64,000 nucleotides of DNA from Hallerella sp963660435 (GCA_963660435.1 CAVKYI010000001.1:186001-250000); one strand, 5' to 3'; positions 1 to 7,103 are shown, numbered from the stretch's first letter. Numbers and translations are program-made. The notes: generated by a model from the letters alone, not told the origin.

Positions 1-572
1 AAAAGCTCGCGGCAAGGCCTTGAAAAGACGATGGGGAGCGCTTCGGGAAATGCCAGATCCGAATAGAAATGGTCAAAGCCGAACCAGCTTTTCTTGAACT
101 GGTCGCTTGTCCTGGAGAGGCCTTCATAGACGGTTTTCCAGTTTCCGAAATGCCTTAGTCCCTTGGGACAGCCATCTCGCACGGATTCCTGCAGATCGCT
201 TGCGCCGACGTAGCAGACGTCGCTTGAAAAATCCATGTTTACCCGGGTCATTTCGTCGGCAAGGATGAAATATCCGATTTTCCCGAGCGTATAGGCGGGA
301 TCTGTTTCCGGGCGATTCTTTTTTAGCTTGAGAATTCCCATTCCAAGACCCATTTCGGCGAGAACGCCTACCCCGTATTCCGAGAGGCGCAATCTGTCCG
401 CGATTTCCCGAACGGTAATTCCCGACTTGCGGAATTGGCTGACGGTTTCCAGAACGCCTAGATCGCGCAGGGCCTTTGCCGCATGGAAGGACAGCGGGGA
501 AAAGGCGATTTTCTGGGCTTCGAATTTTGCCTGTACGGCATCGATATCATCGTGGAAATAATTATCGAACAT
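1..572 (-). CDS. Class I SAM-dependent methyltransferase-like protein, N-terminal part (cut by window edge)
   Basis: The ATG at 572 is preceded by a GAGGAA ribosome binding site. The frame stays open for 190 codons to the window edge, so the C-terminus is missing. The visible part starts MFDNYFHDDIDAVQAKFEAQ. Residues about 25-85 look like a winged-helix dimerisation domain (SPLSFHAAKALRDLGVLETV, then ITVREIADRLRLSEYGV), as found in front of many O-methyltransferase-type enzymes. The SAM-binding Rossmann part would lie outside the window, so the catalytic assignment rests on the N-terminal architecture only. It starts 31 bp after the lysC stop on the same strand, so co-transcription with lysC is possible. 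Confidence 0.55.
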   Translation of the reverse strand, partial: MFDNYFHDDIDAVQAKFEAQKIAFSPLSFHAAKALRDLGVLETVSQFRKSGITVREIADRLRLSEYGVGVLAEMGLGMGILKLKKNRPETDPAYTLGKIGYFILADEMTRVNMDFSSDVCYVGASDLQESVRDGCPKGLRHFGNWKTVYEGLSRTSDQFKKSWFGFDHFYSDLAFPEALPIVFSRPCREL

Positions 573-603
573 GAATTCCTCGAATTTCGGGTAGGAATCC
601 GTC

Positions 604-1926
604 TTACCGGATGAAGGCGGAATAGATTGCCCGAATTGCGTTTTCCATGTTCTCTTCGTCAACGCCTACCAGGATGTTTATCTGCGAGGATCCCTGGTCG
701 ATGATGCGAATGTTGATTTCCTTTTCCGCCAAGGCGGTGAAAAGCCGTGCCGCGATGCCGACCTTGTTCGTCATGCCGTGACCGACCGTCGCGACAAGGC
801 TTATCCCCGGAAAGACCTTGACCCGGTCCGGGTGCATCTGCAGAAGGATGTCTTCCATGACGGCATCCTGGACCGCTTCGAGCGACTTGGTATCGACGAC
901 AATGCTCATGGAATCGATTCCGCTCGGGTTGAGTTCGTAGGAAAGTCCTTCGCTTTCGAGGATGGCGAGTACGCGGCGACCAAAACCGATTTCCTTGTTC
1001 ATCATGCTCTTTTCGATGTAGATCATCGAGAAGCCTTTGCGTCCGGCGATTCCCGTGATAGGGCATTCCGTCTTGTCGGGCGTCGGACCGATGATCGTTC
1101 CCGAGTCTTCGGGACGGTTCGTGTTGCGGATGTTGATGGGAATGTTCTTGGCTCGGCACGGGGCGATGGATTCGTCGTGCAGGACGCTTGCGCCGGAGTA
1201 GGAAAGTTCGCGGATTTCCCGATAGCTGACATAGCCGATTGGTTTCGGGTCCTGGACGATGCGCGGATCCGTCATCAGCATTCCGGAAACGTCGGTCCAG
1301 TTTTCATAGACAATCGCGTTGATGCCGTTGGCGAGAACCGCTCCCGAGATGTCCGATCCTCCACGGGAGAACGTCTTGACCTGCCTGTGCGGGCCTTCGC
1401 CGTAGAATCCCGGGACAACAAAGAGCTGATTTTCGTCGGAAAGCGTCTGGGCGATCTTTTCGTAGCTTTGCGGCGTGATGCGGTAGCGTTCGTCGAAGGC
1501 GATAAGTTCATAGGAATCGACGAATTTCGCTCCGAGGTATTCCGCCATCAGGCGTGCGCAGAGAAATTCTCCGCGGGAAACCAGAAAGTCGATTGTGATC
1601 GTTCCGTCGTTTTCCTTGAGACGCGCTTCGAGATCCGCCAGGTCGTCGCCGATTTTCGTGGCTAGATCCAGGTCCCTTGCGATGTCGAGGTAGCGGTCGC
1701 GAATCATGTTCCACGGAGTCGAAAAATCCAATCCCTTGGACGCGAGATCGTAAGTCGTGTAGAGCAAATCGGTCAGCTTCGTTTCTTTCGGATGGCGCTT
1801 TCCCGGAGCGGAAACGACGACTACTTTTCGGCGGGGATCCGCTTCGACGATTGCCTTGACCTTTTGAAATTGCTTCGCTTCGGCTACGGAACTCCCGCCA
1901 AATTTGCAAACAATGCGATCTGCCAT
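604..1926 (-). CDS. lysC: Aspartate kinase
   Basis: Phosphorylates L-aspartate, the first step to lysine, threonine, methionine and diaminopimelate. The amino-acid kinase domain opens with CKFGGSSVAEAKQF and has the substrate-loop motif FSRGGSDISG near residue 205. The C-terminal third carries two ACT-like regulatory regions (around KGFSMIYIEKSMMN and GISLVATVGHGM), which suggests feedback control by an amino acid. The length of 440 aa fits a monofunctional enzyme; no homoserine dehydrogenase domain is fused. The ATG at 1926 is chosen because AAGGAT lies just upstream and the kinase motif follows at once; an upstream ATG at 1974 would add an atypical 16-residue extension. TATTTTTTA lies further upstream as a possible promoter element. 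Confidence 0.93.
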   Translation of the reverse strand: MADRIVCKFGGSSVAEAKQFQKVKAIVEADPRRKVVVVSAPGKRHPKETKLTDLLYTTYDLASKGLDFSTPWNMIRDRYLDIARDLDLATKIGDDLADLEARLKENDGTITIDFLVSRGEFLCARLMAEYLGAKFVDSYELIAFDERYRITPQSYEKIAQTLSDENQLFVVPGFYGEGPHRQVKTFSRGGSDISGAVLANGINAIVYENWTDVSGMLMTDPRIVQDPKPIGYVSYREIRELSYSGASVLHDESIAPCRAKNIPINIRNTNRPEDSGTIIGPTPDKTECPITGIAGRKGFSMIYIEKSMMNKEIGFGRRVLAILESEGLSYELNPSGIDSMSIVVDTKSLEAVQDAVMEDILLQMHPDRVKVFPGISLVATVGHGMTNKVGIAARLFTALAEKEINIRIIDQGSSQINILVGVDEENMENAIRAIYSAFIR

Positions 1927-2006
1927 TGGAATATCCTTTTTGTAAAAAAAAGAAGTTTCTGTAAAAAATAGCAATCATTGGTGGATTTTTTGGCGCGAAA
2001 AGCGTT

Positions 2007-2945
2007 ATGGAGGATATGGAAGTTTACACAATTCGAGGAAATACGATGAACGATTCAAAAAGTCTTCTGGATCTCGCTTCGCGTTCGACTGTTCCTGTCC
2101 TGCTTTGCGGGGAATCGGGAACGGGGAAGGAGGTGATGGCTCGCCGGCTTCATGCGCAGAGCGAACGCTCGAAGGGCGCTTTTGTCGCGGTGAATTGCGG
2201 TGCGATAAGTCCGGGCCTTGTGGAAAGCCTGCTCGAAGGTTCTTGCCGCGGAGCCTATACGGGAGCGGTATCGAACCAGCTCGGTCTTGTGCGCGCCGCG
2301 GACCATGGGACGCTGTTCCTCGATGAAATCGGGGAACTTCCCCTGGAAAGCCAGACAAGACTCTTGCGGATTCTGCAGGAACGCGCGGTGATGCCGGTCG
2401 GTGCGCAGCGCAGTGTGCCCGTGGATTTTCGGCTGGTTTGCGCGACACACCGAAATTTGCAGTCGGCGGTCAAGTCGGGTCGCTTTCGCGAAGACCTGTT
2501 CTTTCGCCTGAACGTCTTCCCGATTCATCTGCCTCCGCTCCGGGAACGCCTCGACGAATTGCGAAGCATCGCCACGGAACTTTGGAGCGACCTTTCTTCT
2601 CGACCGCTTTCTGCCGAAGAAATGCAAAGCCTTTGCCGCTTCCCGTGGCCGGGGAATGTCCGGCAGCTCAAGAATGTCCTTTCGCGGTTCCAGCTCTTGC
2701 AAGGCATTGGGAGGACGCTCGACGATGTCCTCGCCGCGGAACCCTGGGATTTGCACCCTGTCCGTGAAGCGTGCGTCCGGGAACGCCGCTACCGTTATGG
2801 GAACCTGCCGTCATGGAAAAGCATTCTCGAAGCGATGGCGGAAGCACAGGGAAACAAGTCACGCGCAGCCCGGATCCTTGGAATCAGTCGCGGCTCGCTC
2901 TGTTATCAGCTAAGAAAAAATTATCTGGGCGCGAATCCTTCGTAA
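2007..2945 (+). CDS. Sigma-54 interacting transcriptional activator without a receiver domain
   Basis: An AAA+ enhancer-binding protein of 312 aa. It has Walker A GESGTGKE, the sigma-54 contact loop GAYTGA, Walker B GTLFLDEIGE, the arginine-finger region REDLFFRLNVFPI, and a C-terminal Fis-type helix-turn-helix (NKSRAARILGISRGSL). No receiver, GAF or PAS domain precedes the AAA+ module, so it lacks a visible signal input and may be controlled by level or by a partner protein. The segment before GAYTGA reads LLEGSCR where most relatives have an LFGHEKG-like sequence. The start at 2007 keeps the IRGNTMNDS segment that matches the usual beginning of the domain; a start at 2046 with a better GAGGAA site is possible. 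It lies just upstream of pta. Confidence 0.88.
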   Translation: MEDMEVYTIRGNTMNDSKSLLDLASRSTVPVLLCGESGTGKEVMARRLHAQSERSKGAFVAVNCGAISPGLVESLLEGSCRGAYTGAVSNQLGLVRAADHGTLFLDEIGELPLESQTRLLRILQERAVMPVGAQRSVPVDFRLVCATHRNLQSAVKSGRFREDLFFRLNVFPIHLPPLRERLDELRSIATELWSDLSSRPLSAEEMQSLCRFPWPGNVRQLKNVLSRFQLLQGIGRTLDDVLAAEPWDLHPVREACVRERRYRYGNLPSWKSILEAMAEAQGNKSRAARILGISRGSLCYQLRKNYLGANPS

Positions 2946-2987
2946 ATGCTATTTTATGAATGCTCTTATCTGAAATGGAGTTCAAAG

Positions 2988-4421
2988 ATGAAACATGTGT
3001 TTTTGGTTGCCCCCGTCTCTTTCGGGGTGGAAGCTTCGGCCGTAACGAAATCCGTTCTTGACGCGGTAATGAAAAATGCGAAAACGGCATGCGCGTTTTC
3101 CGCTGCCGAGGAGATTCCCGCGATCCTGAAATCGTCTGGCGCGGACGCTTCGATGGAAGCCTTGGTCGGAAAGGTGCAGGACTCTTCCGCGGATGTTGTC
3201 GTCGTGACGGGCGTCTTGCCGGAAAGTTCCGTTCGCAGCGAGTCCCTGAATATCCAGATTGCGGCCGCCCTCGACGCCGATGTCGTACTGGTCGCGGATT
3301 CCGACGAAACGGGCGGCTCGGTCGCTCTTGATTTCCTTTCGCAAAAGACCCGCGTGGCCTTTGTTTGCGCTTCGGGAGAAGTGGCGTGCGAATCCGCAAT
3401 TCAAAAAATCCTTTCTACGGAATCGGAGCATCGGATTTCCCAGGCGGAATTTCGCCGCAACCTGATCTCGATCGCTTCGAGAAATCTCAAGCGGATAGTC
3501 CTTCCGGAAGGCGCGGAACCTAGAACGCTCAAGGCTGCAATCGAAGTGCTTGAACGGAAGATCGCCGTTCCCGTTCTCGTTGCCAATCGTTCCGATGTCG
3601 AAACGGAAGCTGCTCGCCAGAACCTGAAGATTCCCGAAGAGCTTGAAATCATTGAACCGTCCGCGGATCTCGCCGAAAAGTACGTTCCTCTTCTGGTGGA
3701 ACTTCGAAAGGCAAAGGGAATGACCGAGGAAAAGGCTCGCGAAGTCTTGAAAGACCCTGTATTCCTGGGAACGATGATGCTCAAGAAGGACGAAGTGGAC
3801 GGTCTTGTTTCCGGAGCGGTACATTCCACGGCGGATACGGTTCGCCCGGCTTTGCAGGTTGTCAAGTGCGCTCCGGGCGTCAAGTCGATAAGCTCCGTTT
3901 TCTTTGTCTGCTTGCCGTCGCAAGTCCTTGTCTTCGGTGACTGCGCCATCAATCTGAATCCGAATGCCGAAGAGCTCGCGGGCATTGCCATCCAGAGCTA
4001 TGACACGGCGAAGGCGTTCAAGCTGCCTGCTCGCGTCGCGATGCTCAGTTACGGGACGGGAAAAAGCGGAAAGGGCGACGATGTCGAATTGGTTGTTTCC
4101 GCAACGGATGCGGTGCGAAAGGTTCGCCCGGATATTCCTGTCGATGGCCCGTTGCAGTATGATGCGGCGACGACAGAAAATGTCGCGCGACTCAAGGCGC
4201 CGAACAGCGCGATTGCCGGAAAGGCCACCGTCTTGATTTTCCCGGATCTTTCCGCGGGAAACATTTGCTACAAGGCTGTGCAGCGTTCCGCTCCGGGCGT
4301 CATCGCGGTCGGTCCGATGCTCCAGGGATTAGCGAAGCCGGTAAACGATCTTTCCCGTGGCGCGCTTGTCGAGGATATCGTCTATACGATCGCTCTGACC
4401 GCCATCCAGGCTCAGAATTAA
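2988..4421 (+). CDS. pta: Phosphate acetyltransferase, long form
   Basis: Converts acetyl-CoA and phosphate to acetyl phosphate and CoA in acetate fermentation. The C-terminal PTA_PTB domain (about residue 155 to the end) is clear: VDGLVSGAVHSTADTVRPAL, VFGDCAINLNPNAEELA, MLSYGTGKSGKGDDVE, and the terminal GPMLQGLAKPVNDLSRG. The N-terminal 130 residues form a P-loop-like domain typical of long Pta proteins but appear shorter than the enterobacterial form. The ATG at 2988 follows a GGAG site at 2977; an upstream frame start at 2946 overlaps the end of the activator gene. No acetate kinase gene is adjacent. A terminator hairpin follows at 4448. Confidence 0.93.
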   Translation: MKHVFLVAPVSFGVEASAVTKSVLDAVMKNAKTACAFSAAEEIPAILKSSGADASMEALVGKVQDSSADVVVVTGVLPESSVRSESLNIQIAAALDADVVLVADSDETGGSVALDFLSQKTRVAFVCASGEVACESAIQKILSTESEHRISQAEFRRNLISIASRNLKRIVLPEGAEPRTLKAAIEVLERKIAVPVLVANRSDVETEAARQNLKIPEELEIIEPSADLAEKYVPLLVELRKAKGMTEEKAREVLKDPVFLGTMMLKKDEVDGLVSGAVHSTADTVRPALQVVKCAPGVKSISSVFFVCLPSQVLVFGDCAINLNPNAEELAGIAIQSYDTAKAFKLPARVAMLSYGTGKSGKGDDVELVVSATDAVRKVRPDIPVDGPLQYDAATTENVARLKAPNSAIAGKATVLIFPDLSAGNICYKAVQRSAPGVIAVGPMLQGLAKPVNDLSRGALVEDIVYTIALTAIQAQN

Positions 4422-4447
4422 TTTATCTGCAATATTCAAATGAAGGA

Positions 4448-4476
4448 ATCCCTGCGAGACCCGCGGGGATTTTTTT
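4448..4476 (+). terminator. Rho-independent terminator of pta
   Basis: A 9-bp stem (ATCCCTGCG at 4448-4456 pairing with CGCGGGGAT at 4462-4470, one G-T wobble) with a 5-nt loop is followed by TTTTTT. Confidence 0.85.
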
Positions 4477-4486
4477 ATGGGAACCC

Positions 4487-4523
4487 CTAGAAATTGCCTT
4501 GGTCAAGAAAATTCGAGCGAGAC
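4487..4523 (+). repeat. Diverged direct repeat, copy 1 of 2
   Basis: Begins CTAGAAATTGCCTTGGTC. It matches 31 of 37 positions of the copy at 4563-4599, 76 bp downstream. Confidence 0.75.
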
Positions 4524-4562
4524 AGCGTGTCGCGTTCAAATTGATAAAACTTGAGGTCACCT

Positions 4563-4599
4563 CTAAAAATTGCTTTGGTTAAGAAAATTTGAATGAGAC
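4563..4599 (+). repeat. Diverged direct repeat, copy 2 of 2
   Basis: Begins CTAAAAATTGCTTTGGTT. All six differences from copy 1 are transitions, and each makes this copy more AT-rich. Confidence 0.75.
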
Positions 4600-4797
4600 C
4601 AAGCGAAGGCAGGAATGAAAAGTGGCGAATACTGGATGTATTTGCCTCTTTGAATGACGAACCAGCGCGAAGTGTCGCAACCAAATTTTTGAAAATTGAA
4701 TTTTTGGAGGTGACCTTAAATCTATACGACAAGAAATGGGAATTGGACAAAAGGTGCTCGAATGGAATGACTTGTCGCAATCTCTCCCGAGAAATGT

Positions 4798-4957
4798 TAT
4801 ATTGTGGATATCCGTTGGCTTTAGAACTTTTAAAACCTCTAAAGCCCAGATTTTGGCGAGAACACGAGTCTCGGCAGACTTCTACAAACTCTATGGGAGG
4901 CTATAGATGTAGCATAATAGGAAGTTCTTCGTTGGAGACGGCACTGCGAATGTCGTC
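4798..4957 (+). ncRNA. Candidate structured RNA: extended -10 promoter followed by four consecutive hairpins
   Basis: TGTTATATT at 4795-4803 resembles an extended -10 element. Downstream lie four hairpins: GGCTTTAGA/TCTAAAGCC (4817-4825 with 4838-4846), CGAGA/TCTCG (4857-4861 with 4869-4873), CTACA plus TCTAT with ATAGATGTAG (4882-4912, 10 bp with a 3-nt bulge) and GACGGCA/TGTCGTC (4937-4943 with 4951-4957, one wobble). No protein frame explains them. The family is not recognised and the 3' end is unknown; it could be a leader of the toxin gene at 5108 or an independent RNA. Confidence 0.35.
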
Positions 4958-4978
4958 TTGGGTACGCATCGGCAGATT

Positions 4979-4993
4979 CTAGTTAGCGGCTAA
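4979..4993 (+). repeat. 15-bp repeat flanking the toxin-immunity pair, left copy
   Basis: CTAGTTAGCGGCTAA contains the small palindrome TTAGC-G-GCTAA. It matches the right copy at 5995-6009 at 14 of 15 positions in the same orientation. Confidence 0.6.
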
Positions 4994-5010
4994 TCGATTT
5001 GTCTTGATGC

Positions 5011-5035
5011 AAAAAAATTTCTGCCGGAAACGGCA
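5011..5035 (-). terminator. Possible leftward terminator, or plus-strand GAAA-tetraloop hairpin
   Basis: TGCCG-GAAA-CGGCA at 5022-5035 is a perfect 5-bp hairpin. On the minus strand it is followed by AAATTTTTTT, which is the layout of a weak intrinsic terminator for leftward transcription. On the plus strand the loop is a GNRA tetraloop. Confidence 0.4.
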
Positions 5036-5049
5036 AAGGATTGTTTATG

Positions 5050-5065
5050 ACAAGACAAGTCTTGT
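5050..5065. promoter_or_regulatory. 16-bp palindrome upstream of the EndoU gene
   Basis: ACAAGAC-AA-GTCTTGT is a perfect inverted repeat ending 42 bp before the toxin ATG. It may be an operator; no protein is assigned to it. Confidence 0.4.
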
Positions 5066-5107
5066 TCGTGTTGACCTATATTGTCCATTCTAAAAAGGAG
5101 GGACGAT

Positions 5108-5575
5108 ATGGGAACTTCTAAACCAGGGCGCTACATGAATACGAAAGGTAGCGCTAGAACCATGAGCCAGTTTTCGCTGGTTCATGCATCAGAGGGTAAA
5201 TTTACGAGACCGCAAAAGCTTACAGATCTCTTAAAATTAATGAGTGGGGGGCACGGACAAAAGGGAATGGATTTGCTCGATAAATACGGGATAACGTATC
5301 ATATCGTGAAGGTCTATCCCAATGGTGTTCGTGTCGGAAATGTACCAACTCATTGGGCTAAAGCCAAACGTACAGGAATAAACCAGTCTTGGTTTCCGGC
5401 TTCATGGAACGAAAAGAAAATCAAGCGGGCCGGCGAACATGTGGCGCAATTATATAGAAACCGCAATACTCCCGATGGAAAAGTGATGTTTGGTACTTTT
5501 AAAGGGGTTCGTGTCGGGGTAATTAAGAGAAATGGACAAATCGCAACGGTTTTTCCAGATAGTCGACAACTATAG
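5108..5575 (+). CDS. EndoU-family nuclease toxin domain protein (stand-alone)
   Basis: A 155-aa protein that is almost only a bacterial EndoU RNase domain, the kind found at the C-termini of contact-dependent and other polymorphic toxins. Seen here: SGGHGQ with His49, YPNGVRVGNVPTH with His82, WFPASW at 95-100, and the terminal VRVGVIKRNGQIATVFPD. Family knowledge says two His and a Lys or Tyr carry out RNA cleavage. There is no signal peptide, Rhs, LXG, filamentous haemagglutinin or transmembrane part, so it looks like an orphan C-terminal cassette. The ATG at 5108 follows a strong AAAGGAGGG site at 5094-5102; the TTG at 5081 would start before that site. The likely immunity gene follows after 11 nt. 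Local base composition is more AT-rich than the surrounding genes. Confidence 0.85.
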   Translation: MGTSKPGRYMNTKGSARTMSQFSLVHASEGKFTRPQKLTDLLKLMSGGHGQKGMDLLDKYGITYHIVKVYPNGVRVGNVPTHWAKAKRTGINQSWFPASWNEKKIKRAGEHVAQLYRNRNTPDGKVMFGTFKGVRVGVIKRNGQIATVFPDSRQL

Positions 5576-5586
5576 GAGAAAATGAA

Positions 5587-5919
5587 ATGATTGATAAAAA
5601 CGAGTTCAGTAAAGTCCTTGCGGAACGAAAAAGGATTGCAGAAGAAACGATGGACAATTGGGATTATGGCATTGAAGAATGCCATAAGAAACTCCTTTTG
5701 ATGATTTCGGATAATCTAGAGGATGGCATTCGTTTTCTTGAAAACGAATGCTCGCCTGACGACATTTATTGGGTTAGCGAAGTCTTTGACGATATCGCAA
5801 GAAAGACCCAGTCCAGGGATTTTATCGCGGCGATACATCGGATTTACGATAAAATGCCGGAGAATGTCAAGGAAACGATGGAGGTGGATATCCAGTCTGC
5901 AGAACAAGCGATAAATTAA
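5587..5919 (+). CDS. Probable immunity protein for the EndoU toxin
   Basis: A small acidic protein of 110 aa, predicted helical from its sequence, with no signal peptide or membrane segment. It follows the toxin stop by 11 nt and has its own AGGAGAA site. Toxin-immunity gene order and spacing, small size and acidity (useful for binding a basic nuclease) support the role. Features such as DDIYWVSEVFDDIARKT resemble helical immunity proteins, but I cannot name the family with certainty. If the pair is functional, this protein should bind and block the EndoU domain in the cytoplasm. Confidence 0.65.
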   Translation: MIDKNEFSKVLAERKRIAEETMDNWDYGIEECHKKLLLMISDNLEDGIRFLENECSPDDIYWVSEVFDDIARKTQSRDFIAAIHRIYDKMPENVKETMEVDIQSAEQAIN

Positions 5920-5928
5920 AAAAAGAAA

Positions 5929-5969
5929 GGACTCGAAAAAGGTTGCTGCGAACATCCTGTTTCGAGTCC
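5929..5969. terminator. Stem-loop after the immunity gene
   Basis: A perfect 10-bp inverted repeat (GGACTCGAAA at 5929-5938, TTTCGAGTCC at 5960-5969) encloses a 21-nt loop 10 nt after the stop codon. There is no T-tract, so it may be an mRNA 3'-end structure rather than a classic terminator. Confidence 0.4.
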
Positions 5970-5994
5970 AATTCCAGATATGCGAACGCAAATC

Positions 5995-6009
5995 CTAGTT
6001 AGCGACTAA
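5995..6009 (+). repeat. 15-bp repeat flanking the toxin-immunity pair, right copy
   Basis: CTAGTTAGCGACTAA lies 1016 bp from the left copy at 4979 in direct orientation. The two copies enclose exactly the toxin and immunity genes. Confidence 0.6.
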
Positions 6010-6074
6010 CTTGGGTTTAAGTTAGCATATCCATTCCAAAAAGGCAAGTAAAATTTTAACCATGAGGAATAAAT

Positions 6075-6734
6075 ATGCGTATAAACGCCTTTGACGATGG
6101 TTTGCGCCCTGAACTGTTGGAACAAGCCTTCTATGCAGGAATTTTTGAAATCCCAAGACTGGAACCGTTGAACCATATTGTTGTGCCGACTGGGCTCGTG
6201 CCGTTTTCCAAGCGAAAGCGGGCGAGAAACCGGTTTGTCCATTATTACGAACACGATTCCCGATACCAGGAGTTTACGAATCATCCGGAGCGATTTCTAA
6301 AAGATCTATCTCTGCATCCCGGGATCATTTCTCCGGACAATTCCATTTTGGCAGAGGCTCCGCTGTGCGCCCAGATTGCGAACCTGTTTATTTCTCGCCG
6401 GAATGCGAGCTTTTTACAGCGTAATGGAATCTACCAGATTCCCAACGTACGCTGGGGTGACGAGCGGACGTTTACAACAGCGGTACTGCCCGAGCCGATT
6501 GCGTTTGTCGGTATTCCGCATCATTCCATCGTCTCTATCGGAACTTATGGATGTTCTCAAACACAAGAGGAAAAGCGACTGATGCACCTAGGCTTCATCG
6601 AAATGCTCAAGGTTCTTCATCCTGTGCTTGTTGTCGTGTATGGTTCGATGCAGAAGGATGTGTTTTGCGACTTGTCCTATGCACCGAAGTTTGTTCGATT
6701 TGACAATTGGATCAAGGAACAGCGTTCTCGCTGA
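6075..6734 (+). CDS. DUF4417 domain protein
   Basis: A 219-aa cytoplasmic protein with the layout of the DUF4417 family: a central ILAEAPLCAQIANLFISRRN segment, IPNVRWGDERTF near residue 125, and IPHHSIVSIGTYGC near residue 150. Members are common in prophages and mobile islands; their biochemical role is not established to my knowledge. A GAGGAA site precedes the ATG at 6075. It sits between the toxin cassette and tRNA-Arg in AT-richer DNA, so it is probably part of the same acquired segment. Confidence 0.65.
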   Translation: MRINAFDDGLRPELLEQAFYAGIFEIPRLEPLNHIVVPTGLVPFSKRKRARNRFVHYYEHDSRYQEFTNHPERFLKDLSLHPGIISPDNSILAEAPLCAQIANLFISRRNASFLQRNGIYQIPNVRWGDERTFTTAVLPEPIAFVGIPHHSIVSIGTYGCSQTQEEKRLMHLGFIEMLKVLHPVLVVVYGSMQKDVFCDLSYAPKFVRFDNWIKEQRSR

Positions 6735-6744
6735 AAAATAAAGC

Positions 6745-6752
6745 TATATTTG
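6745..6752 (+). promoter_or_regulatory. -7 element TATATTTG of the tRNA-Arg promoter
   Basis: Matches the Bacteroidota-type TAnnTTTG element and ends 8 nt before the mature tRNA 5' end. Confidence 0.5.
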
Positions 6753-6760
6753 CGCCAAGC

Positions 6761-6834
<74 letters not shown>

Positions 6835-6836
6835 TT

Positions 6837-6863
6837 AGACCGTTTTTCGCGGTCTTTTTTATT
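6837..6863 (+). terminator. Terminator after tRNA-Arg
   Basis: The AGACCG/CGGTCT stem, starting 3 nt after the tRNA, is followed by TTTTTT. Confidence 0.8.
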
Positions 6864-6938
6864 GGGATGTTCCAAGTTGGGATAATGGGTCGCCTGTTTT
6901 CGCTTGCTTTTAAAGGCGCGTTTCGTTAGATTGATGAA

Positions 6939-7026
6939 TGTGGAACGCGTCCCGTCAGCCTTGGTTTAGCGAAGGGATGCTGGAGCAAACCGCAGGGTAG
7001 GGCTTGCGGGGCGCGTTTTACAGGTT
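6939..7026 (+). ncRNA. Candidate small structured RNA with possible pseudoknot
   Basis: An 11-bp stem (6944-6954 with 7007-7017, one G-T wobble) encloses about 52 nt. Inside, CAGC (6956-6959) can pair with GCTG (6979-6982) and GGTTT (6963-6967) with AAACC (6987-6991); the two pairings interleave, which is the geometry of an H-type pseudoknot. A possible promoter (TTGCTT at 6904, 17 bp, TAGATT at 6927) would start transcription next to the stem, and TTTTTA follows at 7024. It was compared by eye with SRP RNA, tmRNA, RNase P and common riboswitches without a match. It could also be a 3' element, because fusA ends 87 bp further right on the other strand. Confidence 0.4.
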
Positions 7027-7050
7027 TTTATTTTCTCCTTCTCTGTTCAA

Positions 7051-7080
7051 AAAAGGCGAACCCGTTCGGGTTCGCCTTTT
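7051..7080 (-). terminator. Terminator of fusA
   Basis: A 13-bp perfect hairpin (AAAAGGCGAACCC with its complement around GTTC) begins 24 nt after the fusA stop. It has A and T runs on both sides, so it can act in both directions. Confidence 0.9.
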
Positions 7081-7103
7081 GAATTTTCGCTTGTCGAGAA
7101 GAA

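Larger units (their letters stand above)
4422..5107. other. AT-rich intergenic segment, no convincing protein gene
   Basis: This stretch of about 690 bases holds the pta terminator, two diverged 37-bp repeats (4487, 4563), two small palindromes (GAGGTCACCTC at 4553-4563 and AGGTGACCT at 4708-4716), a cluster of hairpins at 4817-4957, a GAAA-tetraloop hairpin at 5022-5035 and a 16-bp palindrome at 5050-5065. Open frames at 4593-4982 (+) and 4487-4780 (-) have no recognisable domain, no good ribosome binding site and unusual composition, and they span the repeats, so they are not called as genes. Confidence 0.6.

Noticed and set aside
4487..4780. Open frame of 97 codons on minus strand
   Set aside because: It spans the two diverged repeats, so the frame is a by-product of the repeat; no recognised domain.
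4593..4982. Open frame of 129 codons on plus strand
   Set aside because: No ribosome binding site, no domain, Arg/Ser/Cys-rich odd composition, and it runs through the hairpin cluster.
5081..5107. Upstream TTG start for the EndoU gene
   Set aside because: It lies before the strong AAAGGAGGG site, which places the start at 5108.
6939..7026. SRP RNA, tmRNA or RNase P RNA
   Set aside because: The conserved SRP loop, the tmRNA tRNA-like ends and the RNase P core motifs are all absent.
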